Source of the DNA: Mesorhizobium loti
Lineage (GTDB): Bacteria; Pseudomonadota; Alphaproteobacteria; Rhizobiales; Rhizobiaceae
Assembly: GCA_002356515.1 (NCBI GenBank)
Contig: AP017605.1
Span: 1,674,001-1,738,000, forward strand
Direction of reading: 5' to 3'
Length of the DNA: 64,000 nt
Below the pieces are notes generated by a model. That model saw only the letters and a program-made list of their open reading frames with translations. It was not told where the DNA came from and searched no databases. Of this stretch, positions 24,741 to 34,774 are shown piece by piece (position 1 is the first letter of the stretch; every line of letters starts with the position of its first letter). Position numbers and translations under genes: made by a program.

Positions 24741-25490
24741 ATGACCAAGCACATGACAATGCAGACCCCGCCGATCGTTTCCAGGCAGGAATGGGACGCC
24801 GCGCGCGAAAAGATGCTGGTGAAGGAAAAGGCGACGCTGCGCGCCAAGGACGCGCTCGCCGCCGAACGCCGGCGCATGCCGTGGATGGAAGTGGACAAGG
24901 CCTATGTGTTCGAAGGCCCGAACGGCAAGGCAAGCCTGCTCGACCTGTTCGAAGGCCGCCGCCAGCTGATCGTCTACCGCGCCTTCTTCGAGCCGGGCGT
25001 CTATGGCTGGCCCGATCACGCCTGCCGCGGCTGTTCGCTCGGCGCCGACCAGGTCGGCCACCTCGCCCATCTCAACGCCCGCAACACCACGCTTGCCTAC
25101 GCCTCGCGCGCCCCGCAGGCCGATATTGCGCGGCTGAAGACGCGGATGGGCTGGGCGATGCCCTGGTACACAATCACCGACAGCTTCGACAAGGATTTCG
25201 GCGTCGACGAATGGCACGGCCACAACGTTTTCATCCATGACGGCGACCGCATCTTCCGCACCTATTTCATCAACAGCCGCGGCGACGAGGCGATGGGTAC
25301 GGTCTGGAGCTATCTCGACGCCACCCCGCTCGGCCGCCAGGAGGTCTGGGAGGACTCGCCCGAAGGCTACCCGCAGACCCCGCTCTACAGCTGGTGGAAC
25401 TGGCACGACAATTATGAAGCCGGAGCCGACAAGAAATGGGCCGAAGTGGCCGCCGCCGGCGAAGCCGCGTTCAGGGATAAGGCTGAGTAG
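24741..25490 (+). CDS. DUF899-family thioredoxin-like protein
   Basis: A 249-residue cytosolic protein matching the DUF899 family. Residues ~75-95 (LIVYRAFFEPGVYGW, then HACRGCSLGADQVGHL) give the conserved CxxC-containing segment, and RTYFINSRGDEAMGTVWSYLDATPLGRQE is the characteristic C-terminal block. The fold is thioredoxin-like and a redox role is suspected, but function is unproven. GGAG precedes the ATG. It is divergent from the TPR/winged-helix regulator. Confidence 0.88.
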   Translation: MTKHMTMQTPPIVSRQEWDAAREKMLVKEKATLRAKDALAAERRRMPWMEVDKAYVFEGPNGKASLLDLFEGRRQLIVYRAFFEPGVYGWPDHACRGCSLGADQVGHLAHLNARNTTLAYASRAPQADIARLKTRMGWAMPWYTITDSFDKDFGVDEWHGHNVFIHDGDRIFRTYFINSRGDEAMGTVWSYLDATPLGRQEVWEDSPEGYPQTPLYSWWNWHDNYEAGADKKWAEVAAAGEAAFRDKAE

Positions 25491-25506
25491 GAACGGCTGT
25501 CCAGCC

Positions 25507-25683
25507 TGGGTTCCTCGCCCCCACGAAAGTGGGGGGTCCGAAGGACGGGCGAGACGCGTGGCTCGCCCCGGGACGGTGGCTCGGCGAAGCCGAGACGGAG
25601 AGGGGTCTGCGCCCTACGAAGGCCCCCTCTCCGTCCGCTTCGCGGACACCTCTGCCCCGCCTTTAGCGGGGGCGAGGAACCCA
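25507..25683. repeat. Palindromic intergenic element with 16-bp terminal inverted repeats
   Basis: The arms tgggttcctcgccccc (25507-25522) and gggggcgaggaaccca (25668-25683) are exact reverse complements. The interior contains a second stem (about 25595-25640, ctccgtccgcttcgcggac). It has no coding capacity. It resembles miniature or RIME-like repeats of rhizobia and fills the 25491-25720 gap. Confidence 0.7.
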
Positions 25684-25720
25684 AGTTCTGACGGGCCGCA
25701 ACCATCAAGGGACACGAACT

Positions 25721-25978
25721 ATGAGCGATACCCACATAAGCACCGGCAGCGCGCCCCCTGAAAATACCACCCCCCTCGGCATCGCCGACTGGCTGTGCCT
25801 CGCCGCGGCACCGACCTTCGCCGTGATGGCCCTGCTCTCCTGCCTTCAGGGCAGTGACGCCACCATGCTGTGCATGGGCACCTCACCGCTCACCGGCATG
25901 GCAGCCATGTATCTCCTGATGAGCGCCTTCCACCTGGCACCCTGGCTGCGGGTGATTTCCGGCCGGCAAACCCGGTAG
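25721..25978 (+). CDS. Small two-helix membrane protein
   Basis: An 85-residue protein. A polar N-terminus of about 20 residues is followed by two hydrophobic helices (WLCLAAAPTFAVMALLSCL and MAAMYLLMSAFHLAPWL) ending in a basic RQTR. Inner-membrane location is expected. An AAGGGA stretch precedes the ATG. It ends 50 bp before the oxidoreductase gene and could be co-transcribed. Function unknown. Confidence 0.7.
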   Translation: MSDTHISTGSAPPENTTPLGIADWLCLAAAPTFAVMALLSCLQGSDATMLCMGTSPLTGMAAMYLLMSAFHLAPWLRVISGRQTR

Positions 25979-26028
25979 CAGGTCTCGGCCCGCCGCCACC
26001 CAAACGTCCCCACACATCGGAGAAGACA

Positions 26029-27033
26029 ATGAAGCTCGTCAGGCTGAGGGCGCCGGGTGGCTTGGACAGGCTCGACCTGGTTGAGGAAGATCCGCCACAG
26101 CTGGGACCCGGTGACGTGATGGTGAGGATCCGCGCCTGCTCGTTGAACATGCGCGACGATTTCGCGGTGCAAGGCAAGACACCGCTGGCCGATGGCCGCG
26201 TGCCACTGTCCGACGGCGCGGGCGAAGTGATCGCCGTCGGCAGCGGCGTCGATGCGCTCAAGCCCGGCGACAGCGTCGTCAGCACCTTCTACCCCTGGTG
26301 GCAGGACGGCGACATGACGCCCGCCACCAGGCGCGACATTCCAGGAGAAAGCTTCGACGGCTTCGCCAGCGAATATGTGTGCATGCCGGCACAGACCTTC
26401 ACGAAAGCTCCGGCGGGCTACACGCATGCCGAAGCCGCGACGCTGACCTGCACCGGCGTCACTGCCTGGCGAGGCCTGGTCGTGTGCGGCAAGGTGAAGC
26501 CAGGCGACACGGTGCTGGTTCTCGGCACCGGCAGCGTGTCGATGTTTGCGCTGCAATTCGCCAAGGCCGCCGGCGCCAGGGTCATCGCCACCTCCTCCGA
26601 CGAGGAAAAGCTGGAGCGGCTGAGCCGCCTCGGCGCCGACGCCGTCATCAACTACAAGGCGGTGCCAGACTGGGGCCGCAAGGCCAGGGAGTTGACCTGC
26701 GGACGCGGCGTCGACCACGTGATCGAGGTCGGCGGCCCGGCCACGTTGGCGCAGTCGATAGCTGCCTGCCGCACAGGCGGTCACATCGCCCTGATCGGCG
26801 TGCTGACTGGCTTTGCCGCCGATGTCTCGATCCCGGCCGTATTCTCGAACCAGATCCGCATCAGCGGTATTTCGATCGGCAGTCGGGCGGATCAAGAGGA
26901 CATGATCCGTGCGATCGAGATCAACGGCATAGAGCCTGTCATCGACCGCCGTTTCCCCCTGCGCGACATCGCCGCCGCCTTCACGCACTACGCAGCCCAG
27001 AAGCATTTTGGCAAAGTCTGCCTCGAGCTTTAG
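26029..27033 (+). CDS. Zinc-independent quinone oxidoreductase-like MDR protein
   Basis: A 334-residue NADPH-binding medium-chain dehydrogenase/reductase. The GroES-like half (PGDVMVRIRACSLNMRDD) lacks the zinc-ligand cysteines, and the Rossmann half has VLVLGTGSVSMFALQFAKAAGA and SSDEEKLERL. A GGAG about 6 bases upstream of the ATG at 26029 sets the start; 53 earlier in-frame codons overlap the membrane-protein gene and are not protein-like. It is similar in layout to the protein encoded at 41064-42074. The substrate is unknown. Confidence 0.9.
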   Translation: MKLVRLRAPGGLDRLDLVEEDPPQLGPGDVMVRIRACSLNMRDDFAVQGKTPLADGRVPLSDGAGEVIAVGSGVDALKPGDSVVSTFYPWWQDGDMTPATRRDIPGESFDGFASEYVCMPAQTFTKAPAGYTHAEAATLTCTGVTAWRGLVVCGKVKPGDTVLVLGTGSVSMFALQFAKAAGARVIATSSDEEKLERLSRLGADAVINYKAVPDWGRKARELTCGRGVDHVIEVGGPATLAQSIAACRTGGHIALIGVLTGFAADVSIPAVFSNQIRISGISIGSRADQEDMIRAIEINGIEPVIDRRFPLRDIAAAFTHYAAQKHFGKVCLEL

Positions 27034-27154
27034 GAGATCCATCAGCAACAGCTAATTGACAGCCTGCCGGAAACGGCGCTCACTGGCTCGTAAAGGTGGA
27101 TCGCAGCAACAGGCGGGCGATATCGGCCGCCGGCGTCACCTTGGGGAGGATGCC

Positions 27155-27427
27155 ATGCCAACCGTCATCGGCCATCACAACATCACGAAAGACAGCAAGC
27201 ACTGGTTGAGCTCACCCAAGCGAAAGGAGCTTTTCGGCTCGCTGGGGATCACCAACATCCGTACCTTCGTCGATCCGCAGAACCCGAAACGGGTGGCCGT
27301 GATGATGGACGTTCCGGACATGGATAAGATGGCCGCACTGATGCAGAGCAAGGCAGCCGCCGACGCGATGGCGCATGATGGCGTGGTGCCGGAATCGCTG
27401 GTGATCCTGGTCGAGGCGAAGGCGTAG
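27155..27427 (+). CDS. Conserved small hypothetical protein
   Basis: A 90-residue soluble protein beginning MPTVIGHHNITKDSKHWLSS and containing MMDVPDMDKMAALMQSKAA. The alternation of strands and helices resembles ferredoxin-like (dabb/EthD-type) stress or monooxygenase domains, but I do not recognise a family with confidence. A strong GGGGAGGA upstream of the ATG at 27155 supports translation. It follows the oxidoreductase gene by 121 bp. Confidence 0.7.
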   Translation: MPTVIGHHNITKDSKHWLSSPKRKELFGSLGITNIRTFVDPQNPKRVAVMMDVPDMDKMAALMQSKAAADAMAHDGVVPESLVILVEAKA

Positions 27428-27470
27428 CCGCGCCGCCAGCAGGGGTGCACGTCTTTAGCGTCAGCCAGAC

Positions 27471-27497
27471 ATGGGCGCGGGTTTCCCCCGCGCCCAT
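27471..27497. terminator. Hairpin between convergent genes
   Basis: A perfect 11-bp stem, atgggcgcggg / cccgcgcccat, with a 5-base loop lies between the ends of two convergent genes. No T-run follows on either strand, so termination is likely by position but not proven. Confidence 0.5.
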
Positions 27498-27507
27498 CTC
27501 CCCTACC

Positions 27508-28659
27508 TCAATTGCACTTCGGCTTGGCGCTGTTGCAGGCGTCGATCAGTTCGGCCGGCGGATCCTTGTGGAAGACGGTCTTGTAGGATTCCAGCACGTT
27601 GGACTGCACCACCGGCAGCGACTGCACGCCGACCCAGGCGGGCGTGGGTTGCCCGATCAGCGCCTTCATCATGGCCATCGCCTCGGCGACGCCCTGATCA
27701 TAGGGGCGCTGCGAGCCGGTTGCCTTGAGTGGCCCGCCCTTGGCGATCTCGATCGCCGACTGCAGGCCGAGATCGACCGTGGTGATCGGAATGTCGATGC
27801 CTTGCGCACGCATCGAGGATAGCGTGTCGAGCGCCGGCTGGTCCCAGACCGCGAACAGGCCTTTCACATCGGGATTGCCGGTGAGGAAGTCGCCGGCGAT
27901 CTGCGAGACTTTCGATGGATCGGTGAAGTCGACCTGCTTCAAGACGATGTCGGGCCGGTTCGCCTTCATCCACTCGCTGACCCCCTTGGTCCGCTCATTG
28001 GTGCTGAAATAGTCGACGCCGAAATTCACCAGCCCGATCGTGCCACCCTTGGGCATGCAGGACGCCAGGATCGTTGCCGCGATCTGACCATTGCCCTGGC
28101 TGTCGGCCGAGATCATCGAGGCAAAATCCTTTGGCGACGAGAGGCCAACCGGAATGCTGTCCATGAACACCAGCTTGATGCCGGCCTCGCCCACTTTCTT
28201 GTAGGTCGGCGCCGTCGCGGTGAAATCGACGGGGATGGAAATGATGCCGTCGGGATGCTGCTGGATGGTGTTCTCGATATCGGCGATCTGCTTGTCGACT
28301 TGATATTCGGCCGACGCCACGCCGGTGACGGTGACGCCATATTTGGCCAGCGTTTCGCTGATGCCCGCCACCTGCAGCTGCGACCAGTCGAGGTTGACCG
28401 TCTGCATGGAGATGCCGACCTTGAACTTGCCGGCCTTGACCTTGGCGGCTTCGTCGTCGGTCAGTTTCAGCTCGTCAGGCGAGGCCGCCTTTTCGCCATG
28501 CGGGCCCTGGCCGACAATGCCCTTGGGGCCAAGCGTCGCCATGTCGACGCCGGTAACGCAGGTGTCGGGCGTTTGCGCGAGACTGAGCGACGTCGACAGC
28601 GCGAAGGCGCTGGCGGCGAGGCTGAATGTGCCGAATAGGATTCGTGCCGAGTGCTTCAT
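27508..28659 (-). CDS. Sugar ABC transporter substrate-binding protein
   Basis: A 383-residue periplasmic binding protein of the ribose/galactose (Peripla_BP_4) group. A typical Sec signal peptide ends near LSLAQ. Mature motifs include VGISMQTVNLDWSQLQ and DGIISIPVDFTATAP, and the C-terminus holds a cysteine pair (DACNSAKPKC). A perfect GGAGG upstream supports the ATG. It is the last gene of the leftward importer operon. The sugar or polyol it binds is not deducible. Confidence 0.92.
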   Translation of the reverse strand: MKHSARILFGTFSLAASAFALSTSLSLAQTPDTCVTGVDMATLGPKGIVGQGPHGEKAASPDELKLTDDEAAKVKAGKFKVGISMQTVNLDWSQLQVAGISETLAKYGVTVTGVASAEYQVDKQIADIENTIQQHPDGIISIPVDFTATAPTYKKVGEAGIKLVFMDSIPVGLSSPKDFASMISADSQGNGQIAATILASCMPKGGTIGLVNFGVDYFSTNERTKGVSEWMKANRPDIVLKQVDFTDPSKVSQIAGDFLTGNPDVKGLFAVWDQPALDTLSSMRAQGIDIPITTVDLGLQSAIEIAKGGPLKATGSQRPYDQGVAEAMAMMKALIGQPTPAWVGVQSLPVVQSNVLESYKTVFHKDPPAELIDACNSAKPKCN

Positions 28660-28735
28660 GACTTTCCTCCGTTGATTTTGATGTTCGTTTGCCGTTTGGA
28701 GCCGGCGGTTTTCTGCTGATTTCCGGGTGCGCGCC

Positions 28736-29718
28736 TTACCTCCTCGTGAACGCGACCGCGGCGACGATGATTGCTCCCTTGATGACAAGTTGCAGCGACG
28801 AGCTGACGCCGAGCAGCACCAGCCCGTTGTTGAGCGTGCCGATGATCAGGCTGCCGAGCAGCGTGCCGAGCACGAAGCCGCGGCCGCCGAACAGGCTGCA
28901 GCCGCCGAGGATGACCGAGGCGATGACGTCGAGTTCCATGCCTTGCACGACGTCGGGCCGCGCCGCGTGCGAGCGCGCCGACAGGATCAGCGATGCCAGC
29001 CCGGCGAGCGTGCCGGTCAGCACGAAGGCGAGCGTCGTGACCTGCTTGATATGGACGCCGGAATAAAGCGCCGCCGTCGGATTACCGCCGGCGGCGTAAA
29101 CCCGCCGTCCATAGACACTGTAGTGCAGCAGCAATATGCCGGCGACGGTGACGCCGAGCGTCCACAGGATCGGCGCCGGGATGCCGAGCACCGAGCCCTC
29201 GCCGAAGATCGCGAAATAATGCTCGTTGGTGATGATGACCGGCTTGGTGTTGGTGACCATCAGCGCTAGGCCGCGCGCGCCACTCAACGTGCCCAATGTC
29301 ACCAGGAAGGACGGGATTTCGAGGCGCGTGGTCAAGACACCGTTGATCAACCCGATCAGCGCGCCGGTGCCCAGCCCCGCCACGGCACCGACGACCCAGT
29401 TGTTGGCGACAAAAGCCATGGCCAGCGACGCGCTCATGCCCGAAAGCGCCAGCGTCGAGGCGACGGACAGGTCGATCTGCCTGGAGATGATGACGAATGT
29501 CATGCCGACCGCAATGATCGACACCAGCGTCGTCTGGCGGCCGATGTTGAGGAAATTATCGATCGACAGGAACCAGGGCGACGCCAGGCTGAAGACGATC
29601 AGCATGATGGCGAAGGCGACGTAGAGCATGTAGGGCCGCTCGCCCTGCAGCAGATGCTGCAGCGCCGAGCGCCCTCCCGGCGGATTGACGGCAGCTTTTT
29701 CCGGGCTTTTTGTGTCGG

Positions 29719-29722
<4 letters not shown>
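28736..29722 (-). CDS. Sugar ABC transporter permease (RbsC-type)
   Basis: A 328-residue inner-membrane permease of the BPD_transp_2 family. A polar N-terminus of ~30 residues leads into multiple membrane helices; GTGALIGLINGVLTTRLEIPSF and GGCSLFGGRG are family motifs. The ATG overlaps the ATPase stop as ATGA. It forms the channel of the importer as a likely homodimer, as no second permease gene is present. Confidence 0.92.
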
Positions 29723-31311
<1,589 letters not shown>

Positions 31312-31360
31312 GACGCCCGCACTTCCTCCCTTTGACGCGTCCCCTACCCAGACTGTCCGG

Positions 31361-31398
31361 AGTCTCTTTTGAGACTTCTCTTACTTTTTTTGTGACTT
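31361..31398. promoter_or_regulatory. Probable DeoR operator: direct repeats and palindrome
   Basis: The 11-mer ttttgagactt (31367-31377) recurs as ttttgtgactt (31388-31398), offset 21 bp or two helical turns. The first also forms part of agtctc-tttt-gagact (31361-31376), a perfect 6-bp inverted repeat. DeoR-family regulators often bind such spaced short repeats. The site sits between the regulator and the transporter genes. Confidence 0.55.
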
Positions 31399-31429
31399 TT
31401 CCATCACCTTGGGGAAATGTCAAACGGAG

Positions 31430-32173
31430 TCAGGCTGGCGGCCGGAATGAATCCGGCCCGACCTCGCCATGTTCGGTGATGATGGCGTCGAAGCCGTCCA
31501 TGGCTGAGAAAAAGGCGCGCTTGAGCTTGCCGATCTTGCTGGAGTCGATAACCAGATAATTTTCGCGCGCCAGGCTCATCACCTTCTGTTTCACCACCGC
31601 CTCGTGGAAATGCTCGCAGGTGGCGCCGCGCTTGGCATCGACGCCGGCGGCGGACAGGAAGGCGGCGTTGATGCCGACGCTGTTCAAAATGTCGAAATCA
31701 TGCGTGCCCGAAAAAGACGCCGACGCCGGATGATAGACGCCCCCCAGCATGATGATGGTGACATTGGGTTTGCGGCTTAGGCGCTCCGCGACATTCATGG
31801 CGTAACATATTGCCGTTATTTGATAATTGTCGGGAATGAGATCGATCAGATGGATCAGCGTCGTGCCGCAGTCGATGAAGATCGTCTCGTCGGGCCGTAT
31901 CTTGCGCACCGCATGCGCGCAGGCTTCGCGCTTCGCCGCCGCATGGCTGTCGGCCGCGGTCGCCAGTTCGTACGGAACATCGGCCTCGATCTCGGCCGCC
32001 GCCAATATGTGCCCGCCGAGATAGGCGATCTGCCCCTGGTTGGTGGCGATGTCGCGCCGCACCGTCATCTCCGAGACGCCAAGCAGCGCCGCCGCTTCGC
32101 TGAGATGGATGACCCGTCGCTGCGACAGCAGATCGATCAGCCGTGCCGTCCTTTGCGCCTTGCGAGCAGTCAT
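31430..32173 (-). CDS. DeoR/GlpR-family transcriptional regulator
   Basis: A 247-residue repressor. The N-terminal helix-turn-helix (RVIHLSEAAALLGVSEMTVRRDI) is the DeoR type. The sensor domain shows IFIDCGTTLIHLIDLIP, LGGVYHPASASFSG and VVKQKVMSLARENYLVIDSSKIGK, the sugar-phosphate isomerase-like pattern that binds a phosphorylated sugar. It lies directly upstream of the importer operon in the same direction and probably controls it in response to the transported sugar. Confidence 0.92.
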   Translation of the reverse strand: MTARKAQRTARLIDLLSQRRVIHLSEAAALLGVSEMTVRRDIATNQGQIAYLGGHILAAAEIEADVPYELATAADSHAAAKREACAHAVRKIRPDETIFIDCGTTLIHLIDLIPDNYQITAICYAMNVAERLSRKPNVTIIMLGGVYHPASASFSGTHDFDILNSVGINAAFLSAAGVDAKRGATCEHFHEAVVKQKVMSLARENYLVIDSSKIGKLKRAFFSAMDGFDAIITEHGEVGPDSFRPPA

Positions 32174-32282
32174 GCGTTGGGCCTGTGCATCCCTTGAAAT
32201 GTGAGGATTTTAACAACCGCTCGCATTCAGATGCAAGGCCGGTGCGCGGATTCGCGCTGCAATGGCTAACGGACGCGCCTGT

Positions 32283-32942
32283 TTACGAGGTTTTTGCTTG
32301 GGCGGGACCGGTCGCGGAACCGTCAGGCTTGGCGACCGCCCCGAACCGCAACCCGTCCATCAACAGCTTGACCAGCCGCCGTGATCGGTCGCGCCATTCC
32401 GGCGTATCAGGGGCGGAGTAGATGCCGGACAGCGCATGCAGCACGTCCGAGGCGTCGACATCGCCGCGGATGGTGCCGTCGGCCACCGCCGCCTCGACCA
32501 GTTGCCGCAGGGCCTGCGAGACGCGGCCCGACGTGTCGGAAAACAGCGTCGAATTGGTGGTGAGCAGTATGCGCAGGCTGGTCGCCAGGCCGCGCTTGGT
32601 GGCGATGTAATCGACGAAGCGCCGCATCCATTCTTCCAGCGCGATGTCGGAAGGATGTTTCGCCGCGAGCTCGCCGGCAGCAGCACACAGCGCCTCCACC
32701 TCGCGGCGGTAGACCACCTCGACCAGATGCTCGCGCGTCGGGAAATGCCGGTAGAGCGTGCCGATACCGACGCCGGCGCGGCGCGCGATCTCCTCCAGCG
32801 AGGCATCGATGCCGCGCTCGGCAAACACCGTCGCCGCCACCTCGACCAGCCGGTCGCGGTTGCGCTGAGCGTCGGCGCGCAGCGGTTTTTCCACTGCGGC
32901 CTTCTCTGCGGCGATGTCGGCGTCTGCCAATTTTTTCTCCAC
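32283..32942 (-). CDS. TetR/AcrR-family transcriptional regulator
   Basis: About 219 residues. The DNA-binding part (VEVAATVFAERGIDASLEEIARRAGVGIGTLYRHFPTRE) is classic TetR; the C-terminal half is helical with a ligand pocket. A GTG starts this frame; a TTG at 32930 with GGAG six bases upstream may be the real start. It is divergent from the first molybdenum hydroxylase module, with a palindrome between them, so it probably represses that operon. Confidence 0.9.
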   Translation of the reverse strand: MEKKLADADIAAEKAAVEKPLRADAQRNRDRLVEVAATVFAERGIDASLEEIARRAGVGIGTLYRHFPTREHLVEVVYRREVEALCAAAGELAAKHPSDIALEEWMRRFVDYIATKRGLATSLRILLTTNSTLFSDTSGRVSQALRQLVEAAVADGTIRGDVDASDVLHALSGIYSAPDTPEWRDRSRRLVKLLMDGLRFGAVAKPDGSATGPAQAKTS

Positions 32943-32993
32943 GGACCAAATATGGGGGCTTGAACCCGGCCGGGCCAGCTCCCACCTAACAAA

Positions 32994-33007
32994 CGGAGGC
33001 GCCTCCG
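32994..33007. promoter_or_regulatory. Perfect 14-bp palindrome, likely TetR operator
   Basis: cggaggcgcctccg lies in the divergent region between the TetR regulator and the hydroxylase operon, flanked by aaa on one side and ctt on the other. TetR dimers bind such symmetric sites. The rest of 32943-33221 shows no gene. Confidence 0.65.
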
Positions 33008-33221
33008 CTTTAGTGGAGTGCCTTTATCATATAAGAAGGGGAAGCGGTATGTCACGTCTTTCGAACCTGCAAGCCGACATCTCCCCTGCCCGCCTGTTTC
33101 CCGGGACATCCGCTGTCATCTCCACCTCCGCCCGCACCTGACCTTAAGGTTACCTTGCCCTTCTCCGGCAAGGCACCAGTTCACTTCCCATCCGCGTCAA
33201 GCAAACTGGAGCCAGACGCCC

Positions 33222-33719
33222 ATGACCAGCCTTCCCATCACCCTCACCATCAACGGACACCGACACGCGCTGGAGGTCGACCCGCGCGTAACCCTGCTCG
33301 ACCTCTTGCGTGAGCGGCTTGACCTCACCGGCACCAAGAAAGGCTGCGACCGCGGCCAGTGCGGCGCCTGCACGGTGCTGGTCGACGGCAAGCGCATCAA
33401 CTCCTGCCTGGCGCTGGCGGTCAGCCATGACGGCGCCGATGTCTTGACCATCGAAGGCGTGGCCCATGGTGAAGAGCTGCATCCGGTGCAGGCCGCCTTC
33501 ATCGCCCATGACGGCTTCCAGTGCGGCTTCTGCACGCCCGGCCAGATCATGAGCACGCTCGGCCTGATCGCCGAGGGACAGGCCGGCGACGATCCCGAAC
33601 GCATCCGCGAGGGGCTGAGCGGCAACATATGCCGCTGCGCGGCCTATGGCGGCATCGTCGAGGCCGTCCTGGAAGCCCAGGAAAAACTTGCCACAGCCGA
33701 CCGGAGGGCCGCGGCATGA
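33222..33719 (+). CDS. Molybdenum hydroxylase, 2Fe-2S subunit (module 1)
   Basis: A 165-residue ferredoxin-like subunit (PaoA/XdhA type) without a signal peptide, so cytosolic. The first cluster ligands are in CDRGQCGAC with a following Cys (RINSC); the second cluster uses CGFC and CRC near residues 104 and 138. It relays electrons from the molybdenum centre to the FAD subunit. The ATG at 33222 is preceded by GGAG and by a leader of ~30 bases nearly identical to that of the module 2 subunit. The stop overlaps the next gene as ATGA. Confidence 0.93.
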   Translation: MTSLPITLTINGHRHALEVDPRVTLLDLLRERLDLTGTKKGCDRGQCGACTVLVDGKRINSCLALAVSHDGADVLTIEGVAHGEELHPVQAAFIAHDGFQCGFCTPGQIMSTLGLIAEGQAGDDPERIREGLSGNICRCAAYGGIVEAVLEAQEKLATADRRAAA

Positions 33720-34774
33720 GAGACTTCGACTATATCAGACCCGCCACCATTCCCGACGCCATCGCGGCGGCGGCCGAGCCGGGTTCGGCCTACCTGGCCG
33801 GCGGCACCAATCTGCTCGACCTGATGAAGGGCGGCATCACCAGCCCCGAGCGCGTCGTCGACATCTCGCGGCTGCCGGAACTCAACCGCATCGAGCGGCT
33901 GGACGATGGCGGCCTGCGCATCGGTGCGCTGGTCCGCAATGCCGATCTCGCCCACGACGCGGCGTTCGCAAAAGCCTATCCGGCGGTGGCCGAAGCGTTG
34001 CTGTCGGGAGCCTCGGCGCAGCTTCGCAACGCCGCCACGGTCGGCGGCAATCTCCTGCAGCGCACGCGCTGCAGCTATTTCTACGACACCGCCAGCGCCT
34101 GCAACAAGCGTGTATCAGGCGCCGGCTGCGATGCATTGGGCGGCGAGAACCGCCTGCATGCGGTGCTCGGCTGGAGCGATGCCTGCATCGCCACCCATCC
34201 GTCGGACTTCTGCGTGCCGCTGGTGGCGCTCGACGCCGTCGTCGAGATCGAGGGCAAGAAGGGCCGGCGCCACGTCACGCTGGCTGAATTCCACCGGCTT
34301 CCCGGCGAAACGCCGCAGCGGGAGAATGCGCTGGAGCCGGGCGACCTGATCGTGGCGGTGCGCCTGCCGGCCGAGGCCGCCTCCTTCGCGGCCAATGCCC
34401 GTTACCTGAAAGTCCGCGAGCGCACCTCCTATGCTTTCGCCGTCGTTTCGGCCGCCGCGGCACTTGTCGTCGATGGCGGCAAGATCCGCGCCGCACGGCT
34501 TGCATTGGGCGGCGTCGCGGCCAAGCCGTGGCGGGCGCGCTCGGCGGAAGCCGTCCTGCTTGGCGCCGATGCCAACGAGGCGACCTTCGCCAGTGCGGCG
34601 GACGCCGCCTTGGCCGATGCCAGCCCCTCCGGCGACAATGCGTTCAAGATCGAGCTTGCCCGCCGCATCGTGATCAGGGCGCTGAAATCTGCCCTGGCGG
34701 GAACGCCCGAGCGGCTTCCGGCCCTTCCTGCCTCCCCGTTCTCAAACAGTCCCGGAGTGCACCATGACGCTTGA
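33716..34774 (+). CDS. Molybdenum hydroxylase, FAD subunit with extra Fe-S loop (module 1)
   Basis: A 352-residue subunit binding FAD (LAGGTNLLDLMK near residue 30; VGGNLLQRTRC near 110). It has four cysteines at C119, C129, C138 and C157 in a loop matching E. coli PaoB, which carries an additional [4Fe-4S] cluster; normal XDH subunits lack this loop. That argues for an aldehyde oxidoreductase rather than a xanthine dehydrogenase. It overlaps both neighbours (4 and 11 bp), so the three subunits are co-translated. Confidence 0.92.
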   Translation: MRDFDYIRPATIPDAIAAAAEPGSAYLAGGTNLLDLMKGGITSPERVVDISRLPELNRIERLDDGGLRIGALVRNADLAHDAAFAKAYPAVAEALLSGASAQLRNAATVGGNLLQRTRCSYFYDTASACNKRVSGAGCDALGGENRLHAVLGWSDACIATHPSDFCVPLVALDAVVEIEGKKGRRHVTLAEFHRLPGETPQRENALEPGDLIVAVRLPAEAASFAANARYLKVRERTSYAFAVVSAAAALVVDGGKIRAARLALGGVAAKPWRARSAEAVLLGADANEATFASAADAALADASPSGDNAFKIELARRIVIRALKSALAGTPERLPALPASPFSNSPGVHHDA

